The notes: generated by a model from the letters alone, not told the origin. Positions 1 to 12,037 are shown, numbered from the stretch's first letter. The stretch is 64,000 nt of DNA from Schizochytrium sp. TIO01 (GCA_004764695.1 SMSO01000006.1:290859-354858), one strand, 5' to 3'. Program-made: numbers and translations.

Positions 1-3000
1 TGCACGTGACGGAAAGAAAGAAGCGCTTCAGTCAATGGTTTCGACGTCAATCGAACTCTTTCCCACCAAATAAACAAATAAACAAACTTAAATTTTAAAA
101 AAACTCTTTCAGGACTAGGCGCCCCTAAGTGGGCGCTAGTGACTGCGGGGCTTTAAAAGAGAGGCAGTGAGTGGTTGGTCCTCCTCCAAAAGAAAGAAAA
201 GAAAGGCCGGCGCCGTCCTGAGAACTGAGAACTGTTTCGCTGCTTTGCTTTGCATTGCATTGCATTGCATTGCATTGCATTGCATTGCATTGCATTGCAT
301 TGCATTGCACTGCATTGCTGATTCATTGTCGGGGACTGCCTACGTACCCTCCTCTCTGACCGAAATGTGGCCATCCCTGCGATTGTGCTCAAGGACCTCC
401 GGGTTTACGGGTTTTCACAGCTCAGGTCTTCGATTGGTCTCAATCATTCGGTTTCTCGTTTACTTTACTGTTCACGCATCATTCATTCATCGACGTTCTT
501 TATTGATGGAAAGAGCGGTTCAGGTATTGTTTTTGTGTGTAAACACAAAAGCAAAGGTTGAAGGTTATGTATGCATTTGTTTGTTTGTTTGTTTGTTTGT
601 GAAATGTAATTTTCGTAGACGGTATGTATGAATGGATGGGTTCACGAATTCAGAGTATCGAAGCTTCGGCCGATTGCTTGATCAGCGTATTTCTGCAGGT
701 GCTCACACGTTCAGGCTTGGTCTTGAGTTGGGTTACGCAAAAGCAGAATCCACAAGAGATCATTTGACTCAAAGGTTTCATCGTCGCCGTGCTTCTGCTA
801 GTGATCTGGTAGATGACATTAGTTACGCTATAGTTCCGTAATGGTTCCTCCTACCGCCGATCGAATCATCGATTCATTCGCTGATCTCCTCGAGATTGTG
901 GCATTTCATTGCCATGGATCGATTGGCTCAAGCAATCGACGCTTCTGAGCAACCGGCTCGCTTGCTTGACACCGCCCTCCAAGAGTACCCAGTCGGCGTC
1001 GCCACATATTTATTCTCCTGGCCAAGCATGCATGCGATCGCAGACCCAGGTGCTCAGAATTTGCAGAACCAATATGCGCAGAATCAGCGCCTGCAAAACC
1101 AGCGAATGGAGGAATGCATAAACTAGCGTCGCCAAGTTGACTGAGCGTGCTTGCTGGCGTGCGTGCGTGCGTGCGTGCCTGCTTGGCTACTTCGCGGCGG
1201 TCAGCGACGGCGGGAGCCTCGTATGTGGCTATCTGTAACCCCTCGGGAAACTTTGTACTACCTACCTCGATTCGATACGAACACCATCGATGGACGAACC
1301 GCAGACGCCGATGCTGAGCCGCGACTGAGAGGCAGGAGGCGAAGACCGAGAGGGCCGAAGGGCACCTCGAAGGGCAGCAGACTGTGCGTGGTGGGCATAA
1401 TCAGACCGGGCCAAAGAGGCTGCGACGGAGGGACGATCGCGTTCTGATGATTGTGGTTGGTTTGTTTGTTTGTTCGTTTGTTTTAATCTGGTTCTTTGCT
1501 TATTGTTTGTTCCTTTCTTTGGAGAACGGGAGATGTAGTATACTTACTGTATGTATTGTGATTGCACGACACGCATGGGTTTGTTCAGGTCTCAGGCCGA
1601 TACGCACCACTTGAACAGTCCAACTCAAACTTGAACTCAGGGACCTCTAACTCCCGTGCGAATTGTGGATTCTGCTCAACCAAACTTGTTGTCTCATTCG
1701 CAAACCTGCAATGAAAACATTTTGCCACCTTTCTAAAGAAAGACATTTTCTAATTAATTAACAAAAAAGAGGAAAAAGAAAACATCGTGTTTTTTATTTT
1801 AAAAAAATAATGATTAACATTCATTAAAACTTTTCAATTTAAAATGTTTTCAACGTTTAGAAAATAATCATTACTGTGTTGCAAACTTCGACCCTCTCGA
1901 ACTCCAGCCAGCTATGCAACCGTTGCAGGGAGCCCAGCAACCTTCACGGTGGCCCTCGACAGCCGCAAGTCCGGCTCCTCGGCCGATCTGCCCAAACCCA
2001 GGCATGTGACAAGCAAGCGTCAAAAACAACTTGTGCCAGCTGCGACTGGCGGCACAACGAGGCGATCATTATCAGACTCCTCGAGACCTACTACTACCTA
2101 TCTGCTTGCCTCTCTGGAGTCGGCAACTTCCTGCATCCGTCGCAAGGATCAGAGTTACTTGGCTTTGCCTCTCTACTTCCACTTGCCCGCTTGTGCCGCG
2201 GTATACGGAGCCGAAACGATCGGTTGAGTTGCAAAACTCTGCGCCGTGACACCTTGTCTCATTCATCTTTAAGGCGGCTTCTTCTTGCCTCTCTGTTCAG
2301 TCGATGGCGTGCTTACAAGGTAGCAGAGATGTAGGATTACAGCGACCACGGCCAATGGGAGACCCAAGCGTCGTTGGCGGATGGCTTGCTAGCTAGCTAG
2401 CGAGCTAAGTCTTCACGGGGATCACCAGGAAGCCCGCTTTGGGGTCATTTTAATCGTAGCATACGGCAGGAAGTCCGTGTTCTTCTTCCGCCATGATTAT
2501 CGCCCAGCCTCGAAGCAAGCGGTGGTAGGTGTCTGCGAACTTTGCATGGTGGTATGTATGCCACTTGCACGGACTGTGCAGACAGCGAAAGGAGAATCGG
2601 TTATCTGGGCTCGGAGTCTTTCGCCAACCAAATGCGACGCGTGGCAGCAGCACGTCTATAATCTTGCCTTTTAAAGGACGCTCAAGCTGACACTTCTTTC
2701 CCCATTCCTAGGTTATGGTGGGAATATGTGTGGAAAAGGCATGTGTTCATCCCATGCTTGATCTTGCACAAAAACAGACAACCTGCTGGCTTGAAGAAAC
2801 TGGCACTAGGCCTACCACATCATTGCAAAACATACAAGAATTCCGTTCCTGTCTTCATCAAAATGAAAATCCAAGCATGGCTCTTACTTATGCTCTTACC
2901 AGAGATGGTTTCCTGTAGTATCTTGCCTCCGTTCAGGCATGGCCAAGTAGAGAAACGCGTGGGAAGCCCTAGCTAGAACAAGGATTCACTTTTATGGAGA

Positions 3001-3364
3001 AGCGCGTGCTCGGGCTCTTCCTACCTGCTCAATTTCCAAACAACTAATTCGTCTCTATTGCAAATTCTGGAAGGGAAAGTAAAAAAAATGACTCCTATTG
3101 TTTCAGCTTATTGTACAGAACTTAATAGAATTATCTACGATTCTTAATTAGACTTAGCGCAAAAGTGAAACAAGGCAAAAAATGCACAAAGCCCATGGCA
3201 TGAATGCCACATGCCCACCAATACTTGTCGAATTTTCGTTTGCCCAAATGCCACAGCAGAAGTTACTTGAATAGAAATGATTTTGACTATTATTGGGATA
3301 TTCGCGTTGTCTGGCTCAAGACAAGCGCAATGTATCAGACGAGCTGGAACTCTGACTCGTCTCG
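1..3364. other. Intergenic, no gene recognised
   Basis: I see no protein family, RNA gene or mobile element here. The open frames are short, have no recognisable motif and overlap in several frames. The stretch holds a TGCAT pentamer run near 251-318, a GTTT run near 572-600, a GCGT run near 1150-1180 and an AT-rich islet at about 1740-1870. Confidence 0.6.
251..318. repeat. (TGCAT)n pentanucleotide microsatellite
   Basis: About 13 copies of the pentamer TGCAT run in tandem, preceded by the related TTTGC pentamer. Because five is not a multiple of three, the run stays open in several frames and produces spurious ORFs rich in Cys-Ile-Ala-Leu-His or Met-Gln-Cys-Asn. The same pentamer, read on the other strand, recurs near 62,166-62,186. 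Confidence 0.95.
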
Positions 3365-3720
3365 AACCAAAGTTGTTTGAACCAAAGTTGTTTGAACCAA
3401 AGTTGTTTGAACCAAAGTTGTTTGAACCAAAGTTGTTTGAACCAAAGTTGCTTGAACCAAAGCTGTTTGAACCAAAGTTGTTTGAACCAAAGTTGTTTGA
3501 ACCAAAGTTGTTTGAACCAAAGTTGTTTGAACCAAAGTTGTTTGAACCAAAGTTGTTTGAACCAAAGTTGTTTGAACCAAAGTTGTTTGAACCAAAGTTG
3601 CTTGAACCAAAGCTGTTTGAACCAAAGTTGTTTGAACCAAAGTTGTTTGAACCAAAGTTGTTTGAACCAAAGTTGTTTGAACCAAAGTTGTTTGAACCGA
3701 AGTTGCTTGAACCAAAGTCC
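3365..3720. repeat. 15-bp minisatellite, about 24 copies
   Basis: A 15-bp unit (GAACCAAAGTTGTTT) is repeated about 24 times with almost no divergence. A variant unit, with C for T before TTGAACC and GCTG for GTTG after it, starts at 3451 and again at 3601, exactly 10 units apart. A partly similar variant starts at 3706. This suggests that blocks of units were duplicated as well as single units. Since 15 is a multiple of three, all three plus frames and at least one minus frame stay open. The longest, 3277-3747 (+), would read Leu-Phe-Glu-Pro-Lys repeats after a hydrophobic N-terminus. I regard coding as unproven. Confidence 0.97.
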
Positions 3721-6700
3721 CTTGCAATAGCAACAAAGATTTGTTAAGTCAAATCTACCATTATTGTTTGCCCTGTAGTTACCGTTTCTACATAAAAGGT
3801 ATAAAATTCTGTAATTGATTCTGATGAAAAGGCAAAGATAGACGCAGCAGACATGGGACTAAAGCTGACCATGTTTGTGTTCAAGGAAATTCCCTCTATC
3901 TGAATTATGCGAGCAATCCAATCCTGGAATCTCGTCCTGTAAGGTGTAAATTCAGAATCACTCCTGGTTTGGTCATGTTCACGTTCGAAGGGAATGTTGT
4001 TTTCATTTAATAGCCCATAGATTGTGCTGCCACAGCTATCGATAACTCATGGTTTTGATTTAGACAAAATAACGCACATTCTAGGACCTGGATGCTGAGT
4101 AAGAGCCAGACCCCGACTAGTCGTATCTTTGGCCTACAAAGTGATATCATCATTGCTGGTGCTGCAAGTACTTCAAGTAAGCTTCAGACGATCATAGCAA
4201 ACGGTCTACAATCTACCGATTAGATGTCGATGGCAAGTGTAAACCACGAGATTGTAACTTTAGCGGAGGGGGCTCTTGGGTATTGCACACATCTCGGCGT
4301 GATTTTAGGCTCATTAGTGGGTACTTCTGTCCGCAAACCTCAAGTACTTAGATACGTGATAGCGTGATATGGTTTTCTTTTCAAGTTGGGCAATTGGATT
4401 AGAATCGAGCATTATCTAGCGTTTTGAGCTCGAAAGTCCAACCCGATCTTAGACGCAGAAACCTTCGGAATAAACTTACAGAAGAAGAGAAGTCGAAAGT
4501 ATCCCAGCTGCTTGCGAATGGGGGTGTAGGGCGAATTTGATAAGTGGATATAAGCTCTTTTGGATCGGAGTAAGCATCATTCTGTATCCTTGATGCTCTT
4601 CTTCCAACGAAAGACAGTGTGCTCTGAAGCTCTTGGCCCTGTCCCGTTCGCTGGAGATATTCATAAGGACAAATTGAATAGTATCAATGCTTTTTCTCCC
4701 GTCTAAATTGAACCACGTAGGAGCAGTCTTTAAAAAAAGAAAAAAGAAAAAGAGATATATTCGGCCATTATGATGTCAGATCGACTTAATCAACGTGAAG
4801 TCAGTCTTTCGGGCACTCATTTATCTTTAGATTCAATGTCCTGACTCAAAACTTTGTACTACCGGAACTGCAAGTAAAACTTCTATTCGCTGAGCAATAA
4901 GTACACACGCATTTGAATAAAAGTGCACACTCCTGCAATTTGGATAAGAGGGGCCCAAAGTCCCGCAACATGATGGTGACAGCGATTCTGCACGAGACAT
5001 ACTATGTCAACATCATATCATCGCCGTTATTAGCTATCCTTCGAGACGTGGTATGCCTCTCTGCGGGGACCGTTTGTTGGTGGCAGCTTTGCACGTGGCC
5101 TCTGCAGTTGCAACTCGCAACTGCATTCTTGGCTTTCAACGGCCCAAGGATCAGCACCCATCTTAACAGATTCTCCAAATTGTGAGTGAGCACTACCTAC
5201 CTGGTACGAGTAACTAGGTACTGTTTCGTGCTATATTTCTGAAAGGAACCCTCTGGGCCCCGCTTGATTGACTTCGTCACTGGCAGTGCTCGGAAGGTAG
5301 TAGTCGCAACGACGTCAAACTATTGCTTCATACTTTTGGGAATGAGATCCGTTCAGTAGTCACTATGCTAATTGTGAACCTGCAGAACACATTCTACTCG
5401 GCTAAATGGCGTGGGTAGCGTACTAAGTAGTACCCTCTAGTTAGGTACAAATAATTGCAGTGATACTAATACCATCCATACTCGTCCACGCGAGGGTGAT
5501 TGATGAAACACCGCAAACTCACTGCTGAATATATTTGTCGATTGCTAAGAATCAATTACTACGATAATTCTACTAGGACTTATTCTGCATTAGTTCCCGC
5601 GAAGCTATCATTTGAAACACTCGCTCGCACTGGTACACATGAAGGAAGTGCCGCGATTCTCGAGTTACTAGTTACGAGCATAGACACACTCGAATTGATA
5701 ACAATCAGGCATTAAGAAACTCTGGTAGTCTCGCCCGCGGGTTTTGAAACCTAGAAAGCCGATCTCCACAATCCCAAGAACCCTCGCTCGATCCAACCAA
5801 AGTTGCCTATCGCAACACTTCGGAACGAGACTAAGTCCAGTAAACCCTCTCTCAATCTACTACTAAGGAACTTTGTCTTGCCACAGCCTTTGCCTCTAAT
5901 TTGCTTCTGAAGCTTCATATAATTGATAAATCCATGATGCTCTTTCAAGTAGATGAACGTTTATACATACACTCAAGCTCTAGGCTCCTACTGCTGCAAA
6001 CTGAACAATTTTGAAGTTGCACTAGAGGAAAATTTAGTTGCACTTTCATGGCTTTAGTCTTGTCGATTCACAAATGACCAGGGTTGGTCCATGGAGTTGA
6101 TATGAGGTGCCGGGGAGCCTGGTCTCTCGTGCATGTGCACGCGCTGGTGCTGCCACTGCCGCTCTTACAATTATTTCCTTCCGCCGGGAGATTGTATGGA
6201 ATTTATTCATCATGAGTAGAAGAGTCTCAGTTGCTCTTGATCTCTTTGGCAGTTGCTGGATGAGTAAATCCTAGTTTTTGTGTGCGTTGTTGTCCAGGGC
6301 CTTCTTGGTGTGCGAGATTGAGGGATCGGTTGTTCGATCGATTGCTTAATTTCCCCTTTTCTTTTGGTGAGAAGTTCTTTCGGAATCGTCATGCTCCTCC
6401 TTACCAATCCCAGAGCGAGTGGACGAGTGAACTATCGGCACTCGTAGAAGCAATCCCTCGGCGACATTGTAACTCGTTTTAGCTAGGTAGAGAGACACTA
6501 CTTACGCCTTGGAGTAAAAATACTAGGTAGGTAGTATCGGCACTACTACAACCACCTTCAAAGTAGTTACCACCATGTAATCATACTTTCACATTTGATT
6601 GCATTCTTTTTAGGAAAGATGATTGTAACAAATCCTACGCGTGCCTAGCCGAAACATCTACTACTAGCACACCTCGTAGGAATTGGGGGCGGGATGCAAG

Positions 6701-7127
6701 AAGTATGCATGAAGCATCGCCGTGCAGTTCGTAAATGACTATTGTTTCACTGCGAGGGCATCTACAATACCAGAGCCCTCCAGCGGGCCGTAGGTCCGGG
6801 CCAGTGATACCTTTCACGTTGCTCAGTTGCTTTCTCTTCGCGGTTTTCGTCTCAGCACGTCCGCTGTCCTACACAATCTGTGTGCTGTCTCAGCGTGTGT
6901 GCATCTCGCGGGAAGGCCCGCGTTTTGCCTGACTTTCAAGTTGCATGGTCTTCTCTTCTTCATCTCGACATAATCTTTCCTTGCATTGAAGCTCGTTTAT
7001 CTTAGCTCAGCATATCCCCAAAAACGAATTGCGTCAGCTCTTCCTAAGCTCCAGGTGCCCTGAACTCATAATTACTCAAGCAAGCAAGCAAGCAAGCAAG
7101 CAAACCAATTTCAAAGCATAACCTGTC
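3721..7127. other. Intergenic, no gene recognised
   Basis: No convincing coding frame, RNA gene or mobile element is visible. Several short clusters of CTAC/GTAG and CTAGGTA words occur (5192-5222, 5419-5449, 6521-6536). An AAGC repeat lies at the right end, just before the ankyrin gene. Confidence 0.6.
7077..7103. repeat. (AAGC)n repeat in the leader of the ankyrin gene
   Basis: Six to seven copies of AAGC lie 24 bases before the ATG of the ankyrin gene, so they probably fall in its 5' untranslated leader or core promoter. The same tetramer forms runs near 22,034-22,057, 25,997-26,015 and 49,650-49,662, so it is a general repeat of this DNA and not specific to this gene. Confidence 0.85.
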
Positions 7128-8369
7128 ATGGCGGACATTCGCTCCGTTCTGGAGCGTCAGGACCTTGTCTCTCTGCAAAACCTGGCTCGCTCAGAGCCTT
7201 CTCTGCTCGAAGCCCCAATCCCTGCCGAAGAAAACGGATTTACTCCATTGATCTTCGCTGCACAATCGAATAACCCTGAGCTAGTTCAATTTCTTATCGA
7301 AACCTGTGGCGTTAAAGTTGATGCTCCCAGCAGGTATGGTTTCACTGCTCTCATCGTCGCCTGCATGGACGGGCACACATCTACCGCTCAAACGCTCCTA
7401 ACGCATGGTGCACTAATAGATCGCGCAAATGAGCAGGGCCTGACAGCGCTCATGGGAGCGTGCATCTTTGGCCACTCCACTACAGCACGTATGCTTTTGG
7501 ATGAGGGTGCACGCGTAGATTTTCAGAATGAACACGGTTTAACGGCATTGATGGACGCTGCTACGAATGGTAAAACAGAGACGGCAAAGATGCTGCTGGA
7601 TGCGGGAGCTGTGGTGGATTTGCGAAGTAAGGAGCAGTTCACAGCCCTGATGGCGGCATGTGCTCAGGGCCAGACAGAGACAGCAAAGATGCTGATCGAG
7701 AGAGGCGCACGGGTCGATAGTTTGAACGCAGCAGGTCAGACTGCGCTGGGGCTTGCGTGCATTGGAGGCCATATTGAGACGGCTCTTATGCTTGTCAAGA
7801 ATGGCGCTAATGTAGACATCCAGGCCGAGGATGGAGTTACTCCGCTTATGCAAGCATGCCAAACTGGTCAGGGCGAAGCAGTGCAAATGCTTATTAATCA
7901 GGGCGCAGAGGTTGACCACGTTGACAAGGGCGGATGGACCGCCCTCATGCACGCGGCATATTACGGTCGTCCAGGCTGCGTGAAACTTTGCTGGATCAAC
8001 GGTGCGAGTCTCGACCCGCACGATTACAAAGGTATGGATGCGCTGGCACTAGCTCGACGCTCTGGCAAGGGCGATATCATGGTCTTTCTCGAGTATGTCA
8101 CAACCCGAGAAGTTGTTAGAGTGCTTCTAAATGATCTCCACCTCCCACGTGACATCGTACTCTCTTTCTACAATGCCAGAATAATGACACTGGATGACTG
8201 CAAGATGCTGAAAGACAAGACTCTCAAGGATATGGGCATAGCCGCTGCAGACCAGCGCCGCCAGGTTCTCACCCGGCTTGCACCTGACAATATTATGCAG
8301 TCCCGCCGCAGCTCTATCAAGGCAGCTCTTGCACGAATGTCTTTGCGCCGATCCGTTGCCAAATCATAA
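7128..8369 (+). CDS. Ankyrin-repeat protein with C-terminal SAM-like domain
   Basis: This is an intronless gene for 413 residues. About nine ankyrin repeats fill residues 36-325, with the usual TALM-A-x-x-G-x-x-x-x-A-x-x-L-L-x-x-GA pattern; one near residues 135-165 reads GLTALMDAATNG then ETAKMLLDAGA. Residues 329-385 look like a sterile alpha motif: aliphatic and aromatic spacing as in LLNDLHLP, then DCKMLKDKTLKDMGI and an RRQVLTRL helix. The C-terminal 28 residues are basic and serine-rich. There is no signal peptide or membrane segment, so the protein is probably cytosolic or nuclear. Ankyrin plus SAM proteins are usually scaffolds in signalling, and no catalytic domain is visible. The ATG at 7128 is the first in frame and fits the start of the homology. 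Its partner is unknown. The ankyrin call is firm; the SAM call is by pattern. Confidence 0.9.
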   Translation: MADIRSVLERQDLVSLQNLARSEPSLLEAPIPAEENGFTPLIFAAQSNNPELVQFLIETCGVKVDAPSRYGFTALIVACMDGHTSTAQTLLTHGALIDRANEQGLTALMGACIFGHSTTARMLLDEGARVDFQNEHGLTALMDAATNGKTETAKMLLDAGAVVDLRSKEQFTALMAACAQGQTETAKMLIERGARVDSLNAAGQTALGLACIGGHIETALMLVKNGANVDIQAEDGVTPLMQACQTGQGEAVQMLINQGAEVDHVDKGGWTALMHAAYYGRPGCVKLCWINGASLDPHDYKGMDALALARRSGKGDIMVFLEYVTTREVVRVLLNDLHLPRDIVLSFYNARIMTLDDCKMLKDKTLKDMGIAAADQRRQVLTRLAPDNIMQSRRSSIKAALARMSLRRSVAKS

Positions 8370-9906
8370 AGTGAACAGAGTCTATTGGACGTATTACCGG
8401 ATTTGAGATTGTAAAACCTGCTGGTGATACAATCTAAAAACGCATTCTACACTGCTTTCACTTTTACGAACACATTGACTATTGAACATTAGTGCAACTA
8501 CAGCTAGCCTACCAAATGTAATTAGTGGGGCGCAGGCAACGTTGTGAGTTTAAGATGACTCATTTTTACGATCAACTTTACTGTGCGTGCAATGCGAGCG
8601 AGGTTGCAGCATTTCACAAGCTGTTCTTTGAACCAACTAGATATTCTTACCGCCTTGTTATCTCTCTCCGCAGAAGGAAATATATATTTTTTTCCTTTCT
8701 CCTTTCCACTAAGGACTGCGTTGGTGATGTATAAGATTTCTTTTGACTACATACACTTTGTTTTTAAATTTCTAGGGTAAATTTTCCTTTGAAGCAGCTA
8801 CTACGACCTTGTCCTTTAACTCTTCTTCTTCTTCCTCGTTTATGTGGCACACTTTAGGCTCGACAGGTTCTGGGCTCATTACTGCAAACAAACTGTAATG
8901 AGATAACCTGACTAAGGCTACTAATGAAGTGTGTTTCGGCAGATCTATTAGGCTGGGCTAACACTCAGACCCAAGACATAGCGTAAAGGATTTATGAATA
9001 CTTAATCTCCTCGAGATTATCGTGATGTTAAACATGGACTATAAACTTCGCGGCATCTGTAACTCACACTCTAACTCTAAGCAAGTTTTCTTGGCTAACA
9101 TTTTCTGTTCTCATCCATTCCACCCTTTTCGTATGCGTAGCACATTGTTCGTAATTAGTAATGTTAAATAATAAATGAAAAGTGACCTTTTGTCTTTGAA
9201 GCCAGGTCGTAAGGTCTTCCTTTCGAGTAAAAACGTAAAGATGGAATTGTCCGCCACACAACCTGATCTTGCAATTTTCTAGCCATGAACATGCAAATTA
9301 TCGCTATTCATACGAAAGATGAAAGAACTTTTACATAATCACATGATATGATGTGTCGTAGCAATTTCTTCACAACAGTACGTAGCCTTTTGGTTATGTA
9401 TAATGAGGGAAGAGAGAGGATCGAATTCTACAACGGAGACCTAGCTAGATCAAGTATATGGATTGATTGTTATGGGAATTTGCACGTCACTGACAAATTG
9501 CTAAGCAGGTTTTTCTTAAATATTCAAAATTCGAGCTTCAAAACACAAGATGTAACAAGCAGGTGAGAAAAGAGGTGTGAAGGATGAAGTGGAAAATAGA
9601 AGTTGTAGTTGCTAGTACTATAGTTGGCTAAAGATAATATATACAATCGCATGCACATCAACGACTACTAATGTACAACGAGAAATAGACGCGGCGACAC
9701 ACGATGGACTTCAATAAAGGCGAAGTTGAGACACGAGAGTGTACGAATGAATAGGTGATATAAAAACTTCTTCACCACGAAGAAGTTTTCGTCTACAATG
9801 GCGTTCCGTAGCACACTGTTTTCTTTGTCACAAAGAAATCATCTTTTGTTCAAAGAGTTGCCTCGTCAAAAAAAATTGGCTGTGAAGAGGGTTGCATGGA
9901 TTGAGA
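8370..9906. other. Intergenic between convergent genes
   Basis: This is the space between the 3' ends of the ankyrin gene (+) and the TIL gene (-). It is AT-rich in places and presumably holds both 3' untranslated regions. No gene or sizeable repeat is visible. Confidence 0.6.
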
Positions 9907-10923
9907 TTAACGACGGTCAGAGCAGTTGGACTTGGAAACACAACGGCCCTTGTTGGTGTCAAACCATTTTGAGGAATCCTTGCAGTAGCAACCAGGCACA
10001 CAAGCGGCAATGCATGTGGTAATCTTGGCTTCACCACAAACCTTGACATCACAAGCGGATCCACATGAACGGTACTCCATAGTGTACGGGCATTGCTCAG
10101 AAGACTCATCCTTAGAGGATGCCTCTTCGTCGTACTCGAGGCTGGCAGAGGTAGAGTTGGTGGAGTTAGAGGAGTTATCAGACTGGGGATCAACCTCAGG
10201 ATCGGTGGAGAGGTCACTGGAATCGTACTCAGAAGCAGTCACATGGCCAGGTCCAGTGACAATATCGTAATCGTCACTAGAAGACTCAGAGGCAGTCACA
10301 TGGCCAGGTCCGGAGACAAGCTCATAATCGTCACTAGCGGTCTCTTGCACAACACTGACGTCAGGCTCGGTGATAAGGTCGTACTGGTCGAGAGACTCGG
10401 ACTTCTCAGTTGAGGTAACGTTGTCCTCGCTGTACTCAGAATAGTTGCCGTATGTAGTGTACACATCGAGGGAGCCAGCGCCGAGGTAAGCGTCATCACT
10501 GGAGGTCTCATCATCAGCAGAATCATCACTTGCGACATAGAGGTCATCGGTGGAGGCCGCTGTCTCGCTGGTGGAGCTTGACTTGGAGGATGATGAACAG
10601 TCGCTTCGGGAGGACACACAGGTGAGGGTGGACTTATCAAAGTAGTCGCTGGAGTCATCACAGCGGCAGAACTCCTTTTGAAAGGCAAGAGTCTCAGCAT
10701 CAGTCCAAGACGATTGCATGCTAATCATGGCGCACTGGGTGGGTTCGTCACAGTCCGAAGAAACAGAGACACCGCACACGCGCTCGTCACAGGGCGAGTA
10801 GCAGGAACGGAAATGAGTGCCACTGGGGCAGCTGGGAAGAGTGTTGACTGCCTCGGTTTGAGCAGTGGATGCAATGGCGACGGCCGCGAGAGTGATCACA
10901 AACTTGGACATGAATGTGGTCAT
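9907..10923 (-). CDS. Secreted protein with two TIL-like cysteine-rich domains
   Basis: The product has 338 residues. Residues 1-25 form a signal peptide (a hydrophobic ITLAAVAIASTA core, then AQTEA). Two ten-cysteine modules lie at residues 32-109 and 278-334. The second has Cys at 278, 287, 291, 296, 304, 308, 312, 314, 328 and 334, the spacing of the trypsin-inhibitor-like (TIL) fold with five disulfides and its CxPGCYC signature. The first matches it but carries about 20 extra residues before its CRC. Between them is a linker of about 165 residues rich in Ser, Asp, Glu and Thr, with several N-glycosylation sequons and a duplicated 19-residue unit containing GPGHVTASE. TIL domains occur in protease inhibitors and in mucin or von Willebrand type matrix proteins. 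Here an extracellular or cell-wall role, or protease inhibition, is inferred. No membrane anchor is seen at the C-terminus. Confidence 0.85.
   Translation of the reverse strand: MTTFMSKFVITLAAVAIASTAQTEAVNTLPSCPSGTHFRSCYSPCDERVCGVSVSSDCDEPTQCAMISMQSSWTDAETLAFQKEFCRCDDSSDYFDKSTLTCVSSRSDCSSSSKSSSTSETAASTDDLYVASDDSADDETSSDDAYLGAGSLDVYTTYGNYSEYSEDNVTSTEKSESLDQYDLITEPDVSVVQETASDDYELVSGPGHVTASESSSDDYDIVTGPGHVTASEYDSSDLSTDPEVDPQSDNSSNSTNSTSASLEYDEEASSKDESSEQCPYTMEYRSCGSACDVKVCGEAKITTCIAACVPGCYCKDSSKWFDTNKGRCVSKSNCSDRR
10235..10348. repeat. 57-bp in-frame tandem duplication in the TIL protein linker
   Basis: The word GCAGTCACATGGCC starts at 10,235 and again at 10,292, 57 bases apart, with similar flanks. 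This encodes two 19-residue units of the acidic linker, each containing GPGHVTASE. The period is a whole number of codons, so copy number can vary without breaking the frame. Confidence 0.85.
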
Positions 10924-11740
10924 TTTTGGATAGAAGGAGTCTGTGAGAGTAGTGGTAAAGCTTTTCTACTTCTGCTGTTGCTTTTCTTTCTTTGCTGTTT
11001 GAGTTTTGCTGATCAGAAATTGGTCGGCTGACTACGAAGCGGGGAAAATTCACCGCACGAGGCAAACGCACACCTAAACTCTGTTATGACAAGGAACGGC
11101 TCAAAGTTGTCTTTCTATGTGTTGCCGCTGTCTTCTGCACAAGTGTGTGCGTGAAACTCCGCTCGATCGCAGAAATGTATCTCACGAAAGATTGATTTTC
11201 TTCCCTCGCGCAAATGCCACGAGGAGCTATAAATCTGGGGGTGTGCGGCTTTAGTCCGAGACGGAAGACGGAATTCGCTATGGCTTCAACCGCCTGCTGC
11301 TACCTTGTGTATGCACTCGGTAGTAAGCGTATGCTGAGTCGCGCTGCGTCAAGTTCTTCTCGCTCACTCGAGCGGGATTCACCTCGATTACAGTGCTGGC
11401 CAACTAACAACTCAAGCTAGCTAGAGCTGTCTCCTGCTTCTGCTTCTTTACCTAGGACTACTTGCAAGTAAGCAGGTAAAGTAAGTATGCCTAAGCTGGT
11501 GTTCGCTCGGGGTTGAGTTCGGGTTTTGCTTTGCTTTGCTTTGCTTTGCTCGGGCTGGGATGCCGGCTGGTGTTTGGTTTCTGTCTCTGGGGATCTAGAT
11601 AAAACTACTGTATGGGCTCGAGAGCAAAGGCAGACTAGAGTCAAGTGATTGTCTGCGGCGCTGAGTCAGAGTGGCTCAGAGTGATTCGGGTTTGCTTTCC
11701 TGTTTCTTTCTCTTCTCCCTTTCTTTCTTTCTCTCCCTCT

Positions 11741-11779
11741 CTTTGTTTTTCTTTGTTTTTCTTTGTTTTTCTTTGTTTC
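11741..11779. repeat. (CTTTGTTTTT)4 decamer repeat
   Basis: Four copies of a 10-base pyrimidine-rich unit continue into the long CT-rich tract on the right. Much of 11,700-11,860 is pyrimidine on the plus strand. Confidence 0.9.
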
Positions 11780-11813
11780 TTTAAGGAAGCGTCTCGAACA
11801 AGACGGGTCTCGA

Positions 11814-11816
<3 letters not shown>

Positions 11817-11856
<40 letters not shown>
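11817..11856. repeat. (CT)20 microsatellite
   Basis: This is a pure CT run of about 40 bases. Together with the AG run at 12,722-12,770 it forms an inverted pair about 0.9 kb apart. Confidence 0.97.
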
Positions 11857-11860
<4 letters not shown>

Positions 11861-12037
11861 GGAAAGAAAGTTTTCCATTAAAAAGAGAGTATTATGGTTA
11901 AGGCAAAGAAGGAGGAATAGAACGGCGTGACAGACAGAGTTCTTCTTTTCTGCTAAAAATGTTACTTTTTTATTTTTGCAGGGAGGCAAAGATCAAAATA
12001 GAACAGCAGCACCAAGTCTGTTTGTTTCCATTCATTT

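Noticed and set aside
3365-3720. CRISPR-like array
   Set aside because: The units are contiguous 15-mers with no unique spacers, so this is a minisatellite.
7539-8021. Minus-strand ORF of 160 codons
   Set aside because: It is antisense to the ankyrin repeats; its regular pattern only mirrors them.
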